Assembly (NCBI RefSeq): GCF_001865675.1
Contig: NZ_CP011319.1
Span: 3,224,001 to 3,288,000 of the forward strand
Reading direction: 5' to 3'
DNA: 64,000 nt
Source of the DNA: Janthinobacterium sp. 1_2014MBL_MicDiv
GTDB lineage: Bacteria; Pseudomonadota; Gammaproteobacteria; Burkholderiales; Burkholderiaceae_D
Shown here: positions 8,011-17,497 of the stretch, piece after piece
Position numbering within the stretch: the stretch's first letter is position 1
How the letters are laid out: the number at the start of each line of letters is the position of its first letter
Made by a program: the position numbers and the translations under genes
Notes under the pieces: generated by a model
What the model was told of the DNA's origin: nothing
Databases searched by the model: none
Seen by the model: only the letters and a program-made list of their open reading frames with translations

Positions 8011-9972
8011 CTAGTTCACCTTCGCCATGGCGCCCTTGAGCGTGAGCATGGCGCCCGCTTCCACCGTCTGCGTGGCGTCGGCCTTGCTGTTGATGACGGG
8101 CGCCTTGTGGTCGATCTGCACGCCCGCCTTGGTACTGAGCTTGGTGCCCGCCTCGCAGGCCAGCTCCGTGCCGGCCTTGTTGCTCAGCGCGGTGCCGGCC
8201 TTGGCCGCCAGCGTGGTGCCCGCTTCCAGCGCGACGGCGCCGTCCGAGACGATCTTGATGGCGCCCTTCACCGTGATGCTCAGGCTGCCGTCGATGGTCA
8301 GCGCATAGTCGCCCTTCACCGTGTGCTTGAACGCCGCCTCGTTGGCGTGCGTCTCGGCGCCCGTCACGGTCACGCCGCGCGTGCCGGCCACCGTGTGCGT
8401 TTCCTTGCCCTTCTTGACGTCGACCGTGCGGTCGCCCTCGTCCAGGGTATGGATTTCGGCGCCCTTTTTGACGGTCGTCGTCAGCGCATTCTCGATTTCC
8501 GTCAGCATGTCCTTCTGCGCGTGCAGGTACAGCTGCTCGGCGTCCTTCTTGTCTTCGAAGCGCAATTCGTTGCCGGCGCTGCCCTGCTTCGACGACAGCG
8601 TGCGCAGGATGGACTGCGTCTGGTTGGCGGGCAAGGTGGCCGGCGTGACGTTCGTGCCGTTGTAGACGCTGCCCGTTACCAGCGGCCGGTCCGGGTCGCC
8701 GTTCATGTAGCTGATCACCACTTCGTGCCCCACGCGCGGCAGGAAGAAGGCGCCCACGCCCTTGCCCGCCGTCGCCTGCGCCACGCGTATCCACGGCGCG
8801 CGCTTGTCGTCGGCGGCGTCGCGGTCCCAGGGAAAGCGCACCTTGACGCGGCCATGCTTGTCGGTCCAGATTTCCTCGCCGGCCGGCCCCACGACCTTCG
8901 CCGTTTCGCAGCCGGCCGCGCGCGGACGCGTCGTCACCACGGGCGCGCGGAACGGCACGGCGGCGGGAAAGGCTTCGAAACAGTTGCTGTAGCCCTCGCT
9001 GTTCGCCGTATGCTGCACGCGGCGCAGCACGAAGCTGGCGTTCAGCGCCGCCACGAAATGGCCGGACAGCGCAAAGCGCGTGCCGGCCGCGAACGGATAG
9101 CAATAGCTGTCGCCGCGCAGCACCTCGGCCGTGGCCTGGTCCGCCTCCACGCGCAGCTGGGCCAGCGCCTTGGCGGCGGCCACCGTCGGATGGCCGCTGG
9201 CAAACTCATAGCTCTTGCCCTTGCCGCCCGTGGCCGCGAAGCTGCCTTCGAGCGAGGTGTCCGGCGTGACGAAGTCATAGTCGTTGACGGTCATCTGCTG
9301 CAGCGCGATGCGGTGCTCGCTGGCGAAGCGCGTCACCGTGTCGGCGGGCCGCTGCATGCCCGTGTCGGGCCAGAAGCGGGCCGTGGCCGCGCCCGCGCAA
9401 TCGGCGCAATGGGCCGGCGCGTCGGCCAGCACCATGGTGTGGCCGCTGCTGCTGAAGGTGAAGAAATAGAAGATGCCGGCCTGCTCCATCAGGCGCGAAA
9501 TGAAGTCGAACGCCGTCTCGTCGTACTGCACGCAATACTCGCGCGCGGCATACGTGCCCGCCAGCTTGGAATCGAAGGCGATGCCAAAGCTCGTCAGCAC
9601 GGCCTTGATGACGGCGTCCACGCCCTGGTTGGGGAAGATCTTGCGGTCGCGCGACAGGGTCAGCAGCCACAGGGCCGGCGCCAGTTCCGCCTCGTAGGCG
9701 GCGAAATCGCGGTCCTGGCCGCTCTGGATGAAGCGCGTGACGATGCCGCTGACGTAGCGCGACGGGCCGTCGGGCAGCGCGATGGTCACCGTCATGTCCT
9801 TGCCCACGACGGCTGCGGCGCTGAGGCTGGTGCTGGGCGAGCGCATGTGCAGGTGGAAGCGGAACAGCTCGGACAGCCCCTCGCTGCCCGTCATGCTGTC
9901 GAGCAGCAAATCGTCGGCGCCCAGCGGCGAACTGACGCGCAGCAAGCCCGCCTGCTTGAAGTTGGCCTTCAT
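8011..9972 (-). CDS. vgrG: VgrG (TssI), T6SS spike protein
   Basis: A 653-residue protein with the gp27-like N-terminal domain (starting near LLRVSSPLGADDLLLDSMTG) and the gp5-like OB domain around GRVKVRFPWDRD and VGHEVVISYMNGDPDRP. A C-terminal beta-helix follows, with repeats of the type AGTxLxxKAG (about residues 570-640). No extra effector domain follows the beta-helix, so this is a structural rather than an evolved VgrG. The start overlaps the clpV stop by 4 bp. VgrG trimers form the spike that carries the PAAR-like tip encoded two genes downstream. Confidence 0.96.
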   Translation of the reverse strand: MKANFKQAGLLRVSSPLGADDLLLDSMTGSEGLSELFRFHLHMRSPSTSLSAAAVVGKDMTVTIALPDGPSRYVSGIVTRFIQSGQDRDFAAYEAELAPALWLLTLSRDRKIFPNQGVDAVIKAVLTSFGIAFDSKLAGTYAAREYCVQYDETAFDFISRLMEQAGIFYFFTFSSSGHTMVLADAPAHCADCAGAATARFWPDTGMQRPADTVTRFASEHRIALQQMTVNDYDFVTPDTSLEGSFAATGGKGKSYEFASGHPTVAAAKALAQLRVEADQATAEVLRGDSYCYPFAAGTRFALSGHFVAALNASFVLRRVQHTANSEGYSNCFEAFPAAVPFRAPVVTTRPRAAGCETAKVVGPAGEEIWTDKHGRVKVRFPWDRDAADDKRAPWIRVAQATAGKGVGAFFLPRVGHEVVISYMNGDPDRPLVTGSVYNGTNVTPATLPANQTQSILRTLSSKQGSAGNELRFEDKKDAEQLYLHAQKDMLTEIENALTTTVKKGAEIHTLDEGDRTVDVKKGKETHTVAGTRGVTVTGAETHANEAAFKHTVKGDYALTIDGSLSITVKGAIKIVSDGAVALEAGTTLAAKAGTALSNKAGTELACEAGTKLSTKAGVQIDHKAPVINSKADATQTVEAGAMLTLKGAMAKVN

Positions 9973-12674
9973 GCAGCCCCCCGCACGGGGCTGTCCCGGA
10001 AGCCGTAGACGAACTGCTGGCCGGCGCCCATGGCCATGTGCACGGCCGAGAACGCGGAGGCCGTGGCGATGCGCTCGAGCACCAGGCCCGACAATTGCGG
10101 CAAGACCGTCTGCGTGAGGATGTAATCGATATTGCGCGCGCCGCTGTCGACTTCCGTGCAGCGCGCCGTGATGGCAGCCGTCACGGCATCGTCCCAGCTG
10201 AAGCGCGCGTGGTGGTTGGCGGCGAAGCGTTCGGCCAGGCGCGCCAGCTTCATTTCGACGATGACGCTGATTTCCGCGTCGCCCAGCGGGTAGTACGGCA
10301 CCAGCACCACGCGCCCCAGGAAGGCGGGGCTGAACTGGCGCAGCAGGGCAGGACGCAATTGCGCCACCAGGGCTTCGGGGTCGGGCAGGCGCTTGCCGCG
10401 CGCATCCTGGCAGGCGCGCGTGATCACATCCTGCGCCGCGTTCGACGTCAGCAAAATCAAGGTGTGCTTGAAGTCGATGCTGACGCCCTCGCCGTCCTCC
10501 ATCGTGCCCTTGTCGAAGACCTGGAAGAACAGCTCGAGCACGTCGGGATGGGCTTTTTCCATTTCATCGAGCAGCACCACGCTGTACGGACGGCGGCGCA
10601 CGGCTTCCGTCAGCACGCCGCCCTTGCCGTAGCCGACATAGCCGGGCGGCGCGCCCTTCAGGCTCGAAATCGTGTGCGCTTCCTGGAATTCCGACATATT
10701 AATCGTGATCATGTTGCGCTCGCCGCCATACAGCATGTCGGCCAGCGCGCACGCCGTTTCCGTCTTGCCCACGCCGCTGGGACCCACCAGCATGAACACG
10801 CCGACGGGCTTGCCCGGATCGTCCAGCTCGGCGCGGAAGGTGCGCACGCGGCGCGCGATGGCGTCCAGCGCCTGGTCCTGCCCCACCACGCGCTCGCACA
10901 GGCGCTCGTGCAATTGCAGCACCGTGTGCACCTCGTCGGCCAGCATCTTGCCGACGGGTATGCCGGTCCAGCCCGAGATGACGCCCGCCACCATGGACGA
11001 ATCGACGCAGACGGGCACCATGGCTTCTTCGTCCTGGATCGCTTCGAGTCCCTTTTGCAGGCGCTGCAGCTGGGCCGCCTGCGCCGCATGTTCGTCGGCT
11101 TCGGCACCGGTATCGCCGCCGGCGTCGGCCCCGCCCACGCGCGCGGCGATCGTGCGCCGCAGGGCCAGGATTTCCTCCACGGCGCGGCGTTCTTCCGCCA
11201 GCTTGGCCACCAGGGCCGCGTGGCGCTCGCTCATGCGCGCCAGGCTGGCCGCCTGCCGTTCGCCTTCGGCCGCGTCGCCCTCGCCGCGCCCCAGCTGCTG
11301 GCGCACGATGCGCAAGCCTTCCGTGGCCTGCACCATGTCGTATTCGAGCGCCTCGAGCTGCGGCGGCGTGCCGGCCAGCGCGATGGCCACGCGCGCGCAC
11401 GCCGTGTCGAGCACGCTGATGGCCTTGTCCGGCAGCTGGCGTCCCGTGATGTAGCGCTGCGACAGGCGCACGGCGTCGCGCACGGCTTCGTCGAGGATTT
11501 CCACCTGGTGGTGGCGCTCGAGGGTGGCCACCATGCCGCGCAACATGCCGATGGCCGCTTCCGGCGTCGGCTCTTCCACCTTCACCACCTGGAAGCGGCG
11601 CGCCAGGGCCGGGTCGCGCTCGACGTGCTTCTTGTACTCGGCCCAGGTGGTGGCGGCGATGGTGCGCAGTTCGCCGCGCGCCAGCGCCGGTTTCAGCAGG
11701 TTGGCGGCGTCGCCCTGCCCTTCGCTGCCGCCCGCGCCGATCAGCTGGTGCGCCTCGTCGATGAAAAGGATGACGGGCGTGGCGGCCGCGCGCACTTCGG
11801 CGATCACGGATTTCAGCCGCTGCTCGTACTCGCCGCGCACACCGGCGCCCGCCTGCAGCAGTGCCAGGTCCAGCGAGCAGACGCGTACGTCGGCCAGCAC
11901 GGCCGGCACGCTGCCTTCGGCCACGCGCAAGGCAAACCCTTCCACCACGGCCGTCTTGCCGACGCCCGCCTCGCCGGTGAGGATGGGATTGTTCTGGCGG
12001 CGGCGCAGCAGAATGTCGATGATCTGGCGGATTTCCGCATTCCGGCCGCGCACGGGGTCGATGCGCCCGGCGCGCGCCTGCGCCGTCATGTCCACCGTGT
12101 ACAGATCCAGCGCCGGCGTGCCGTTCGCCCCGCCGCCGGCGCTGCCGGGCATGGCGGGCGCCAGCGGCGCGCCCGGCGCGGCGCCGGCGGGACCGGCGTC
12201 CTCGCTGGAGCCGGCCAGCAGCGACGCCAGCTGCGCCTTCAGCGATTCGCGCGGTATCGTCAGCAACGCCGGCGCCGTCTCGATCAGCATGCCGCGCAGG
12301 CTGTCCAGTTCCAGCAGGGACAGCAGGACGGTGCCGGAGCGGATCTGCTGGCTGCCCAGCAGCATGGAACTGGTGAGCCAGGCCTCGCGCAGCAGCGGCA
12401 CGAAATGCGGCGACATGGCCGGCGTGCGGCTGTTGCCGCGCTTGAAGCCATCGATGCAAGCCTGCACCTGCGTGCGCACGGCGTCCGCATCGACGCCGAA
12501 GTGCGCCAGCAGCAAGACCCAGTCGGGAGCGCCCGCGTCGAGCAGCGCCAGCAGCAGGTGTTCGACTTCCACATTGAAGTGCGTCTGCTTGACGCACAGT
12601 TCCGCCGCACCGCCCATGGCCCGCTTGCACTCGGGATTGAGGTGGGACAGCAAGGTGCGGATATCGATTTCCAT
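9969..12674 (-). CDS. clpV: TssH/ClpV, AAA+ ATPase recycling the T6SS sheath
   Basis: A 901-residue Clp/Hsp100 protein. The N domain (about 1-150) is followed by AAA1 with Walker A GEAGVGKT (about 234-241) and Walker B VILFIDEAH. A coiled middle domain comes next, then AAA2 with Walker A GPSGVGKT and Walker B VVLLDEMEKAH. ClpV unfolds contracted TssB/TssC sheath. The start MEIDIRTLLSHLNPECKRAM matches the ClpV N terminus; in-frame Met codons further upstream lie inside tssG and are rejected. A Gly/Ala/Pro linker at about 157-186 is longer than usual. The gene overlaps vgrG by 4 bp. Confidence 0.96.
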   Translation of the reverse strand: MEIDIRTLLSHLNPECKRAMGGAAELCVKQTHFNVEVEHLLLALLDAGAPDWVLLLAHFGVDADAVRTQVQACIDGFKRGNSRTPAMSPHFVPLLREAWLTSSMLLGSQQIRSGTVLLSLLELDSLRGMLIETAPALLTIPRESLKAQLASLLAGSSEDAGPAGAAPGAPLAPAMPGSAGGGANGTPALDLYTVDMTAQARAGRIDPVRGRNAEIRQIIDILLRRRQNNPILTGEAGVGKTAVVEGFALRVAEGSVPAVLADVRVCSLDLALLQAGAGVRGEYEQRLKSVIAEVRAAATPVILFIDEAHQLIGAGGSEGQGDAANLLKPALARGELRTIAATTWAEYKKHVERDPALARRFQVVKVEEPTPEAAIGMLRGMVATLERHHQVEILDEAVRDAVRLSQRYITGRQLPDKAISVLDTACARVAIALAGTPPQLEALEYDMVQATEGLRIVRQQLGRGEGDAAEGERQAASLARMSERHAALVAKLAEERRAVEEILALRRTIAARVGGADAGGDTGAEADEHAAQAAQLQRLQKGLEAIQDEEAMVPVCVDSSMVAGVISGWTGIPVGKMLADEVHTVLQLHERLCERVVGQDQALDAIARRVRTFRAELDDPGKPVGVFMLVGPSGVGKTETACALADMLYGGERNMITINMSEFQEAHTISSLKGAPPGYVGYGKGGVLTEAVRRRPYSVVLLDEMEKAHPDVLELFFQVFDKGTMEDGEGVSIDFKHTLILLTSNAAQDVITRACQDARGKRLPDPEALVAQLRPALLRQFSPAFLGRVVLVPYYPLGDAEISVIVEMKLARLAERFAANHHARFSWDDAVTAAITARCTEVDSGARNIDYILTQTVLPQLSGLVLERIATASAFSAVHMAMGAGQQFVYGFRDSPVRGAA

Positions 12675-12679
12675 GGCGC

Positions 12680-13777
12680 TCAGTTCCAGTCGTCGGCGTG
12701 GGTGGGGGTGGTGCCGGCATGGGCGCCGGCCGCGTTCAGCACGAAACGCACCGGCTGCACATGCGCGGACGATGCGCCGCCGGCGCGGCCGCACAGCCAG
12801 GCGCTGTGGCCGAGCCGGGGCGCCAGCGCCTGGGCCGCGGGCCGTTCCAGCGTGCTGGCCGGCGGCGTGGCCAGGGTCAGTTCCAGGGTCGCCGTCATGC
12901 CGCGCTGCAGGTGGCGCGCCACCAGCCAGGCCAGCAGCGCGCACTGCGCGCCGCCGGGCAGCAGCGCGGCAAATTGCGCCGGCGCCAGCGCCGGTGCCGT
13001 GAGCGCGATGCCAGCCGACTGGTCCCAGGCGCGCGCGCCCAGGCAGGCGCCCATGCCCAGGGTCTGCGCGCCCAGGCCGCGCCGCGCCTGGCGGCCTTGC
13101 AGGCGGGCGCGGTCGCTGGCGGCCAGTTCCTGCCAGGCGCCGATGAATTGCTGGCCGCGAAAATCGATGCCCATGCGGTCGCGCAGCAGGGTCAGCAAGG
13201 TGGCCATGGAACGGGGGGCGGCCCCCTGCAAGCCCGCGTGGCGCAGCCAGGCCAGCTCGCCGCCGGGCGCCTGCGCGCCCTCGGCGCGGCCCAGGCCGGA
13301 CAAGGCGTCGAGGCTGCGCGGCAGCGGCGCCGTCGGCCGCTGCCCTGGCTGCGGCACGGGCGAAACGCTGCCCGGCTGCAGCGCCAGGTGGTGCTTGCCG
13401 CGCCCCCGGTACCAGAAGCCCAGCAGGCGCTGGTTGAAGATGTCGAGGAAATCGAGCCCGGCGCCGTCGCGCTGGCGGCGCCCTGCCAGCAGCAGTTCCG
13501 TGAATGGCGCGGCCAGCGGGCCCTGCGCGCCGGCCAGCGACAGCGCCGCCGTGCGCAGGGTCAGGGCCGGTCCCGGGCGCGCGCTGTCGCCCAGGCTGGC
13601 GATGTCGCTGGGGGCAAACGCCATGTCCACGTGGGCGCCCAGGCGCAGCGCCTCGTCCAGGCCCTGGCCGTGGCCAACCTGTGCGCGCGCGGGCGCACTG
13701 CGTTCGAGCAGGCTGATGGCCTGGAACAGGTTGAAAGTGTGCGGCGCGCGGCGCAGCAGTGCGATCAGATCAGGCAT
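12680..13777 (-). CDS. tssG: TssG, T6SS baseplate subunit
   Basis: A 365-residue protein beginning MPDLIALLRRAPHTFNLFQA, which matches the TssG start pattern (a short helix, then F-x-LFQAI-LLER). It also has the LLGFWYRGRGKHHL-type motif in mid-protein. TssG forms the baseplate wedge with two copies of TssF and TssE. The start at 13777 overlaps the end of tssF by 13 bp; the open frame extends much further upstream but only within tssF. The gene is followed by clpV with 5 bp between. Confidence 0.9.
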   Translation of the reverse strand: MPDLIALLRRAPHTFNLFQAISLLERSAPARAQVGHGQGLDEALRLGAHVDMAFAPSDIASLGDSARPGPALTLRTAALSLAGAQGPLAAPFTELLLAGRRQRDGAGLDFLDIFNQRLLGFWYRGRGKHHLALQPGSVSPVPQPGQRPTAPLPRSLDALSGLGRAEGAQAPGGELAWLRHAGLQGAAPRSMATLLTLLRDRMGIDFRGQQFIGAWQELAASDRARLQGRQARRGLGAQTLGMGACLGARAWDQSAGIALTAPALAPAQFAALLPGGAQCALLAWLVARHLQRGMTATLELTLATPPASTLERPAAQALAPRLGHSAWLCGRAGGASSAHVQPVRFVLNAAGAHAGTTPTHADDWN

Positions 13778-15528
13778 TGTCGTCCCGTCATGGCAGGCCA
13801 TTGCATCCAGGGTTCGCCGTGGCGCACGACGGACAGGCGCACGAAGGAATTGGCGGTCGTGTACAGGGCGAAGAAGCGCGCCAGCACGCCGGCCAGCACC
13901 AGCGGCGACGTGCCGGCGAAGGCGTCCGTGTCGAATTCGAGCACGATATCGGTGCCGCGGCAGTGGCCGCGCCAGCCCTCGCTGCCGACGCGGGCCGTGC
14001 CGGCGCGGGCCGCCAGGCGCTTGATGCCGCGGATCTGCACCTGGTCGCGCGCGCTGCCGCCGGCAAACAGCAGCAGCATGTCGCGCAGCGTATCGGCGCC
14101 CGTGCTGCCATCGACGAGCGAACGGTGGTTCAGGCGCAGCAGCGACACGAGCGACCACAGGGCGTGGTTGGCCATGGTGGGCGGGCGCTGCACGCTGGGC
14201 TGGTACAGCGCGCGGATGGTCGTCGAGGCAGCCACGCCGTCGCCGTAAAAGCGCGTGCCGGGGCCGATCTGCTCGGCCAGCAGGCGGTTCGTGCACAGCA
14301 GGCGCGCATACGCCACCGGCTCGCTCAAGGCTTCCCGCACGTCGCCCCGGTCGACAAAGCCCAGGTACACATCGGTGCCGCTGATGCCCTTGCGCAGACT
14401 CGTTTCGCGGCGCATGGTCCAGGATAGCGCTGGCGCCTCCGCGTCAGCGCCCTCGCCGCCCGCCTGCGCAAACGCGCTGGGGATGTCCACGCTGCGTTCG
14501 CCGCGCGGGTCGGACACCGTCACGCCGAGGACCGAGTGCACTTCCATGACGGCGTCGCGCCGGCGGTCGGGCACGAGCAGGTATTCATAGTGGCGCCGGT
14601 CGAAGACGACGGGCTCGCTGGTGACGGGGAACAGATTGAGGGCCGGTACGCAGCCAAGCAGCACGTTGCCGGCGTCGAGCAGCGCCAGCACGGGCGCGCT
14701 GTGGCCGAACACGAGGCGCAGCGCGAAGCCGGCGCCGCTGCCCAGGCGCCCGCGCAAGCCGCTGACGTCGAAAAACTGGAACTTGCGGGGAAAGGCGAAA
14801 TACTCCTGCAGCAGGCCGTACGCAGGATGCGCGTGGGCCGGGCCGCCCAGCATGGCCTCGTCCTCGGCGAAGCCCACCTCGGCCAGGTGGCGCGCCGCCA
14901 GCCGCTGCACGCCGCCACTGGACACCACTTCCAGGTGATCGAGGCTGCTGATCAGCATTTCATGCAGCGGCATGGTGGTCAGCAGATCGCCCGACAGGTG
15001 CAGGCGCACGGTGTCGAGTTCCAGCTCGGCCACGTCGACGCCCTCGTCGCAGCGCACCTCGAGGCGCAGGGTGCGCGGATCTTCCTGCACGATGGCATGC
15101 ACGCGCAACGGCCACAGGGTCGTCTCCCACGCCACCTGGAAGCGGCACTGCTCGCCCGTGGCGGCCGTGGCCGACAGCATGGTGCCGCGCGCCACCCGCG
15201 TGCCGGCCGTGACCTTGCCTTCCGTGGGGTCGAGCGTCATCTGCATCACCGTCATGGCCGGCACGGGCTGCGTCAGGCTGGGACACAGGTTATCGAGCAT
15301 GGCCGCGGCCACGCTGGGGAAATCGCGGTCGAGCTCGCGGTGCACGCGGGCGTTCAGGAAGGCGACGGACTGGATCAGGTGTTCCGTGTGCGGGTCGGCC
15401 GTCTCGGCGCCCGTCAGCACCAGGCGCTGCGCCACCTTCGGGTAGCGGGCGGCGAAATCGGCCGACTGCGTGCGCAGGTAGGCCAGTTCGCGCCGGTAGT
15501 ATTCGAGCAGCTCGTCCTGGGGATTCAT
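13765..15528 (-). CDS. tssF: TssF, T6SS baseplate subunit
   Basis: A 587-residue protein starting MNPQDELLEYYRRELAYLR, the diagnostic TssF opening. ARYPKVAQRL and ADPHTEHLIQSVAFLNARVH follow, and LNLFPVTSEPV lies near the middle. TssF is the major wedge protein of the baseplate. The start at 15528 gives an ATGA overlap with the tssE stop; an alternative Met two codons earlier (15534) is equally open. The tail overlaps tssG by 13 bp. Confidence 0.94.
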   Translation of the reverse strand: MNPQDELLEYYRRELAYLRTQSADFAARYPKVAQRLVLTGAETADPHTEHLIQSVAFLNARVHRELDRDFPSVAAAMLDNLCPSLTQPVPAMTVMQMTLDPTEGKVTAGTRVARGTMLSATAATGEQCRFQVAWETTLWPLRVHAIVQEDPRTLRLEVRCDEGVDVAELELDTVRLHLSGDLLTTMPLHEMLISSLDHLEVVSSGGVQRLAARHLAEVGFAEDEAMLGGPAHAHPAYGLLQEYFAFPRKFQFFDVSGLRGRLGSGAGFALRLVFGHSAPVLALLDAGNVLLGCVPALNLFPVTSEPVVFDRRHYEYLLVPDRRRDAVMEVHSVLGVTVSDPRGERSVDIPSAFAQAGGEGADAEAPALSWTMRRETSLRKGISGTDVYLGFVDRGDVREALSEPVAYARLLCTNRLLAEQIGPGTRFYGDGVAASTTIRALYQPSVQRPPTMANHALWSLVSLLRLNHRSLVDGSTGADTLRDMLLLFAGGSARDQVQIRGIKRLAARAGTARVGSEGWRGHCRGTDIVLEFDTDAFAGTSPLVLAGVLARFFALYTTANSFVRLSVVRHGEPWMQWPAMTGRQCLI

Positions 15529-15986
15529 GCGCATCGCGTCGCCCCCTGGGCGGCCCGGTCGTCGAGCACGACGTCGAACTGCACCTGGCACAGCTGGCGC
15601 CCCAGCATCGCCGTCGCCGCGATGGCCACGCGCGCCGCCGTCGGCTTGCCGGCATCCGGCGCGACCCGCACGCTGACGCGCGACAGCCGCGGCTCGTACA
15701 GGGCGATGGCGTGCGCCAGCACCTGCTGCCACAGGGCCAGGTCGGCGGCCGACTGCGGCGACAGCGCCAGGGTGTCGGGCAAGCCGTAGTCGAGCACCGT
15801 GGGCGCGTCGCCGAGGAACTGCGCGATGCTCATCCCGTTGCGCACATTGAACAGGCGCGCCAGATCGAGCTGCAGCGAGTGCCGCAAGCCATCCACGTCG
15901 AGCACCCTTCCATCGGCGGACGCATCCGGCTCGCCGCCGAGGCGGTCGAACAGGGGAACTAGCGAGCCGGCTGGCGTGGCGTGCAT
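15525..15986 (-). CDS. tssE: TssE, gp25-like T6SS baseplate subunit
   Basis: A 153-residue protein of the gp25/lysozyme-like baseplate family. It opens with PAGSLVPLFDRLGG and contains the conserved core LDLARLFNVRNGM...DYGLPD and a C-terminal YEPRLSRVSVRV. TssE contacts TssF/TssG and helps start sheath assembly. The start at 15986 (MHATPAG) is preferred because it gives the normal length; a longer frame upstream would run into the promoter-like element. This is the first gene of the tssE-tssM transcription block. About 180 bp without a gene lie upstream. Confidence 0.9.
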   Translation of the reverse strand: MHATPAGSLVPLFDRLGGEPDASADGRVLDVDGLRHSLQLDLARLFNVRNGMSIAQFLGDAPTVLDYGLPDTLALSPQSAADLALWQQVLAHAIALYEPRLSRVSVRVAPDAGKPTAARVAIAATAMLGRQLCQVQFDVVLDDRAAQGATRCA

Positions 15987-16067
15987 GGAAAACCCATTCA
16001 GGTGGTTACTGGAAAGTCCGGCGCCCTGCCATGGCAAGGCGCGCCCGCGGAAACGGAGAGTGCGGAT

Positions 16068-16119
16068 TGATGGTAGGACCGGGGGATGGCGTAACACAAG
16101 TAACAGGTGGGTATCAGGG
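16068..16119 (-). promoter_or_regulatory. Putative promoter/operator element of the tssE operon
   Basis: A 51 bp element ending about 82 bp upstream of tssE. It matches, without gaps, an element upstream of tssB (about 40 of 51 positions by eye). On the minus strand both read CCTGATACC, then TACTTGTGTTACGCC, and finally GTCCTACCATCA. It contains GTGTTACGC (complement of 16089-16097) and a partial direct repeat GTTAC-N4-GTTAC. A TTGTGT/TACCAT pair spaced by 18 bp could serve as -35/-10. Coupled use of both T6SS half-operons by one regulator is inferred from the shared sequence. Confidence 0.65.
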
Positions 16120-16163
16120 ACGGGAGTCGTTGCCGGGCGGATGGATCAAGGACAGCCGGGCGA

Positions 16164-17372
16164 CTAGTCGAACAGATGCATGACTGCCGCCGCAACTTTC
16201 TTCATGTCGGCCAGCTTGAATGCATTCGACAGTTTTGATGCAATCTCGGCCATCGCAGTCACCTTGCCCTTGCTGCCAAACGTGGTCTTGAATGCGGTGG
16301 GATCACGACGCCGCTGCGCTTCGATCGCCTTGCCCATCGAGGTCGGCATGGCACTGATCGTCACCGGGACAATATTCTGCGTGTGCCAGGCTTCGACCCT
16401 GTTGATCGTTACCTGTGGCGACGTCAGGGTATCCATAAAGACCACTTTCTGCCCCCACAATCCCAGCGCGTCCATGCCGCCGCTTTTCATGCCGACGTGC
16501 ACCACGTCGCAGTCATAGAAGGTGGTCATGTAATTGAAAAAACCGTTCTCCTGGAATCGCCCCATGAAGCCTTCCCGCCGGCTGCGCTTCCAGAATGCGC
16601 CGAGATTGAAGACAAAGGGCAATGCCACGGTTTCCTCGTTAAAACCATCGCCCACGAGAAAAATGGCCTTCACGTTACAGAACGCGTACAGCGCGGCGCA
16701 CAGCTGAAAATTGCCTGTTTCGGAGGAATCATAGTGCGGGTTGGCGCCGCCCAGTGCGCGCGACGGATTCGGCGCGCCGGACGTGCGGCCCCACATGCAG
16801 ATGAACTTTTCGCGTCCGGTGGACCTGCCGAAACGGTCTATGTATTCCTGCATGAACGACATGCAGATGTCGTTGTAGGCCTTGGACTGCACTTGTTCCC
16901 CGCCGCGCACGATATCGGCCCAGACCGGACTCAAAGGCTGGCCCCTGGCCATCTGCTGCACCGCGTCTTTCGCATAGAACGTGGCGTCATACGGTGTGCG
17001 GGCATTGTCGAGATTTGCCACCGCCGACATACCCACCATCGCCCAGTTCTTCGTGAGCGGGTCCGTGTGGTACAGGGTAAACCGGTTGCCGACCTTGAGA
17101 ATCGGCTGTATCGCGAAATGAATATCGTTGAACAGGCCTGCCGCGCCAAATTCTTCCGCTACCACGAGCAGTATCGCAAATGGCCTCGATGGATCGACCG
17201 AGAAATGGTGAATCGCCGCCGCGTAGATATGGCAAAAATCACCGGTTTGCCAGCTGCCGATGACGAAAACCGGGCCATCCCTGTGCGCCGCCAGGCAATC
17301 CTTGAAACGGTCACAGATGACCGCCCTGTCCTTGCGCTCGTCCGGGGTGAATGTGATGGGGATTTTATACAT
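16164..17372 (-). CDS. Unknown 402-residue protein in T6SS accessory cassette
   Basis: A 402-residue soluble-looking protein starting MYKIPITFTPDERKDRAVIC, with no signal peptide or membrane segment. The N-terminal third has an alpha/beta rhythm (GPVFVIGSWQTGDFCHIYAA; RPFAILLVVAEEFGAAG) reminiscent of nucleotide-sugar or glycosyltransferase-like folds, but no family was recognised. Aromatic and Cys residues are frequent (FICMWGRTSGAPNPSRALGG; FFNYMTTFYDCDVVHVG). It is the last gene of the hcp-side cassette and lies just before the tssE promoter element. A T6SS effector, adaptor or cassette-specific enzyme are all possible. Confidence 0.7.
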   Translation of the reverse strand: MYKIPITFTPDERKDRAVICDRFKDCLAAHRDGPVFVIGSWQTGDFCHIYAAAIHHFSVDPSRPFAILLVVAEEFGAAGLFNDIHFAIQPILKVGNRFTLYHTDPLTKNWAMVGMSAVANLDNARTPYDATFYAKDAVQQMARGQPLSPVWADIVRGGEQVQSKAYNDICMSFMQEYIDRFGRSTGREKFICMWGRTSGAPNPSRALGGANPHYDSSETGNFQLCAALYAFCNVKAIFLVGDGFNEETVALPFVFNLGAFWKRSRREGFMGRFQENGFFNYMTTFYDCDVVHVGMKSGGMDALGLWGQKVVFMDTLTSPQVTINRVEAWHTQNIVPVTISAMPTSMGKAIEAQRRRDPTAFKTTFGSKGKVTAMAEIASKLSNAFKLADMKKVAAAVMHLFD

Positions 17373-17497
17373 GGATGCAATTTAATCAATCAATGAGCAA
17401 CCTGCCTGGGACGCCTGGACGGGAGCAGCACAGGCACCATGAACACATACGGGAACGCTTGCCGTGGCCCGCATCCGCTTGTTTTATCAGCGTGTAA

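Noticed and set aside
10038..14024. 1,328-codon plus-strand frame opposite clpV and tssG
   Set aside because: Same shadow effect; composition is implausible and the minus-strand genes are certain.
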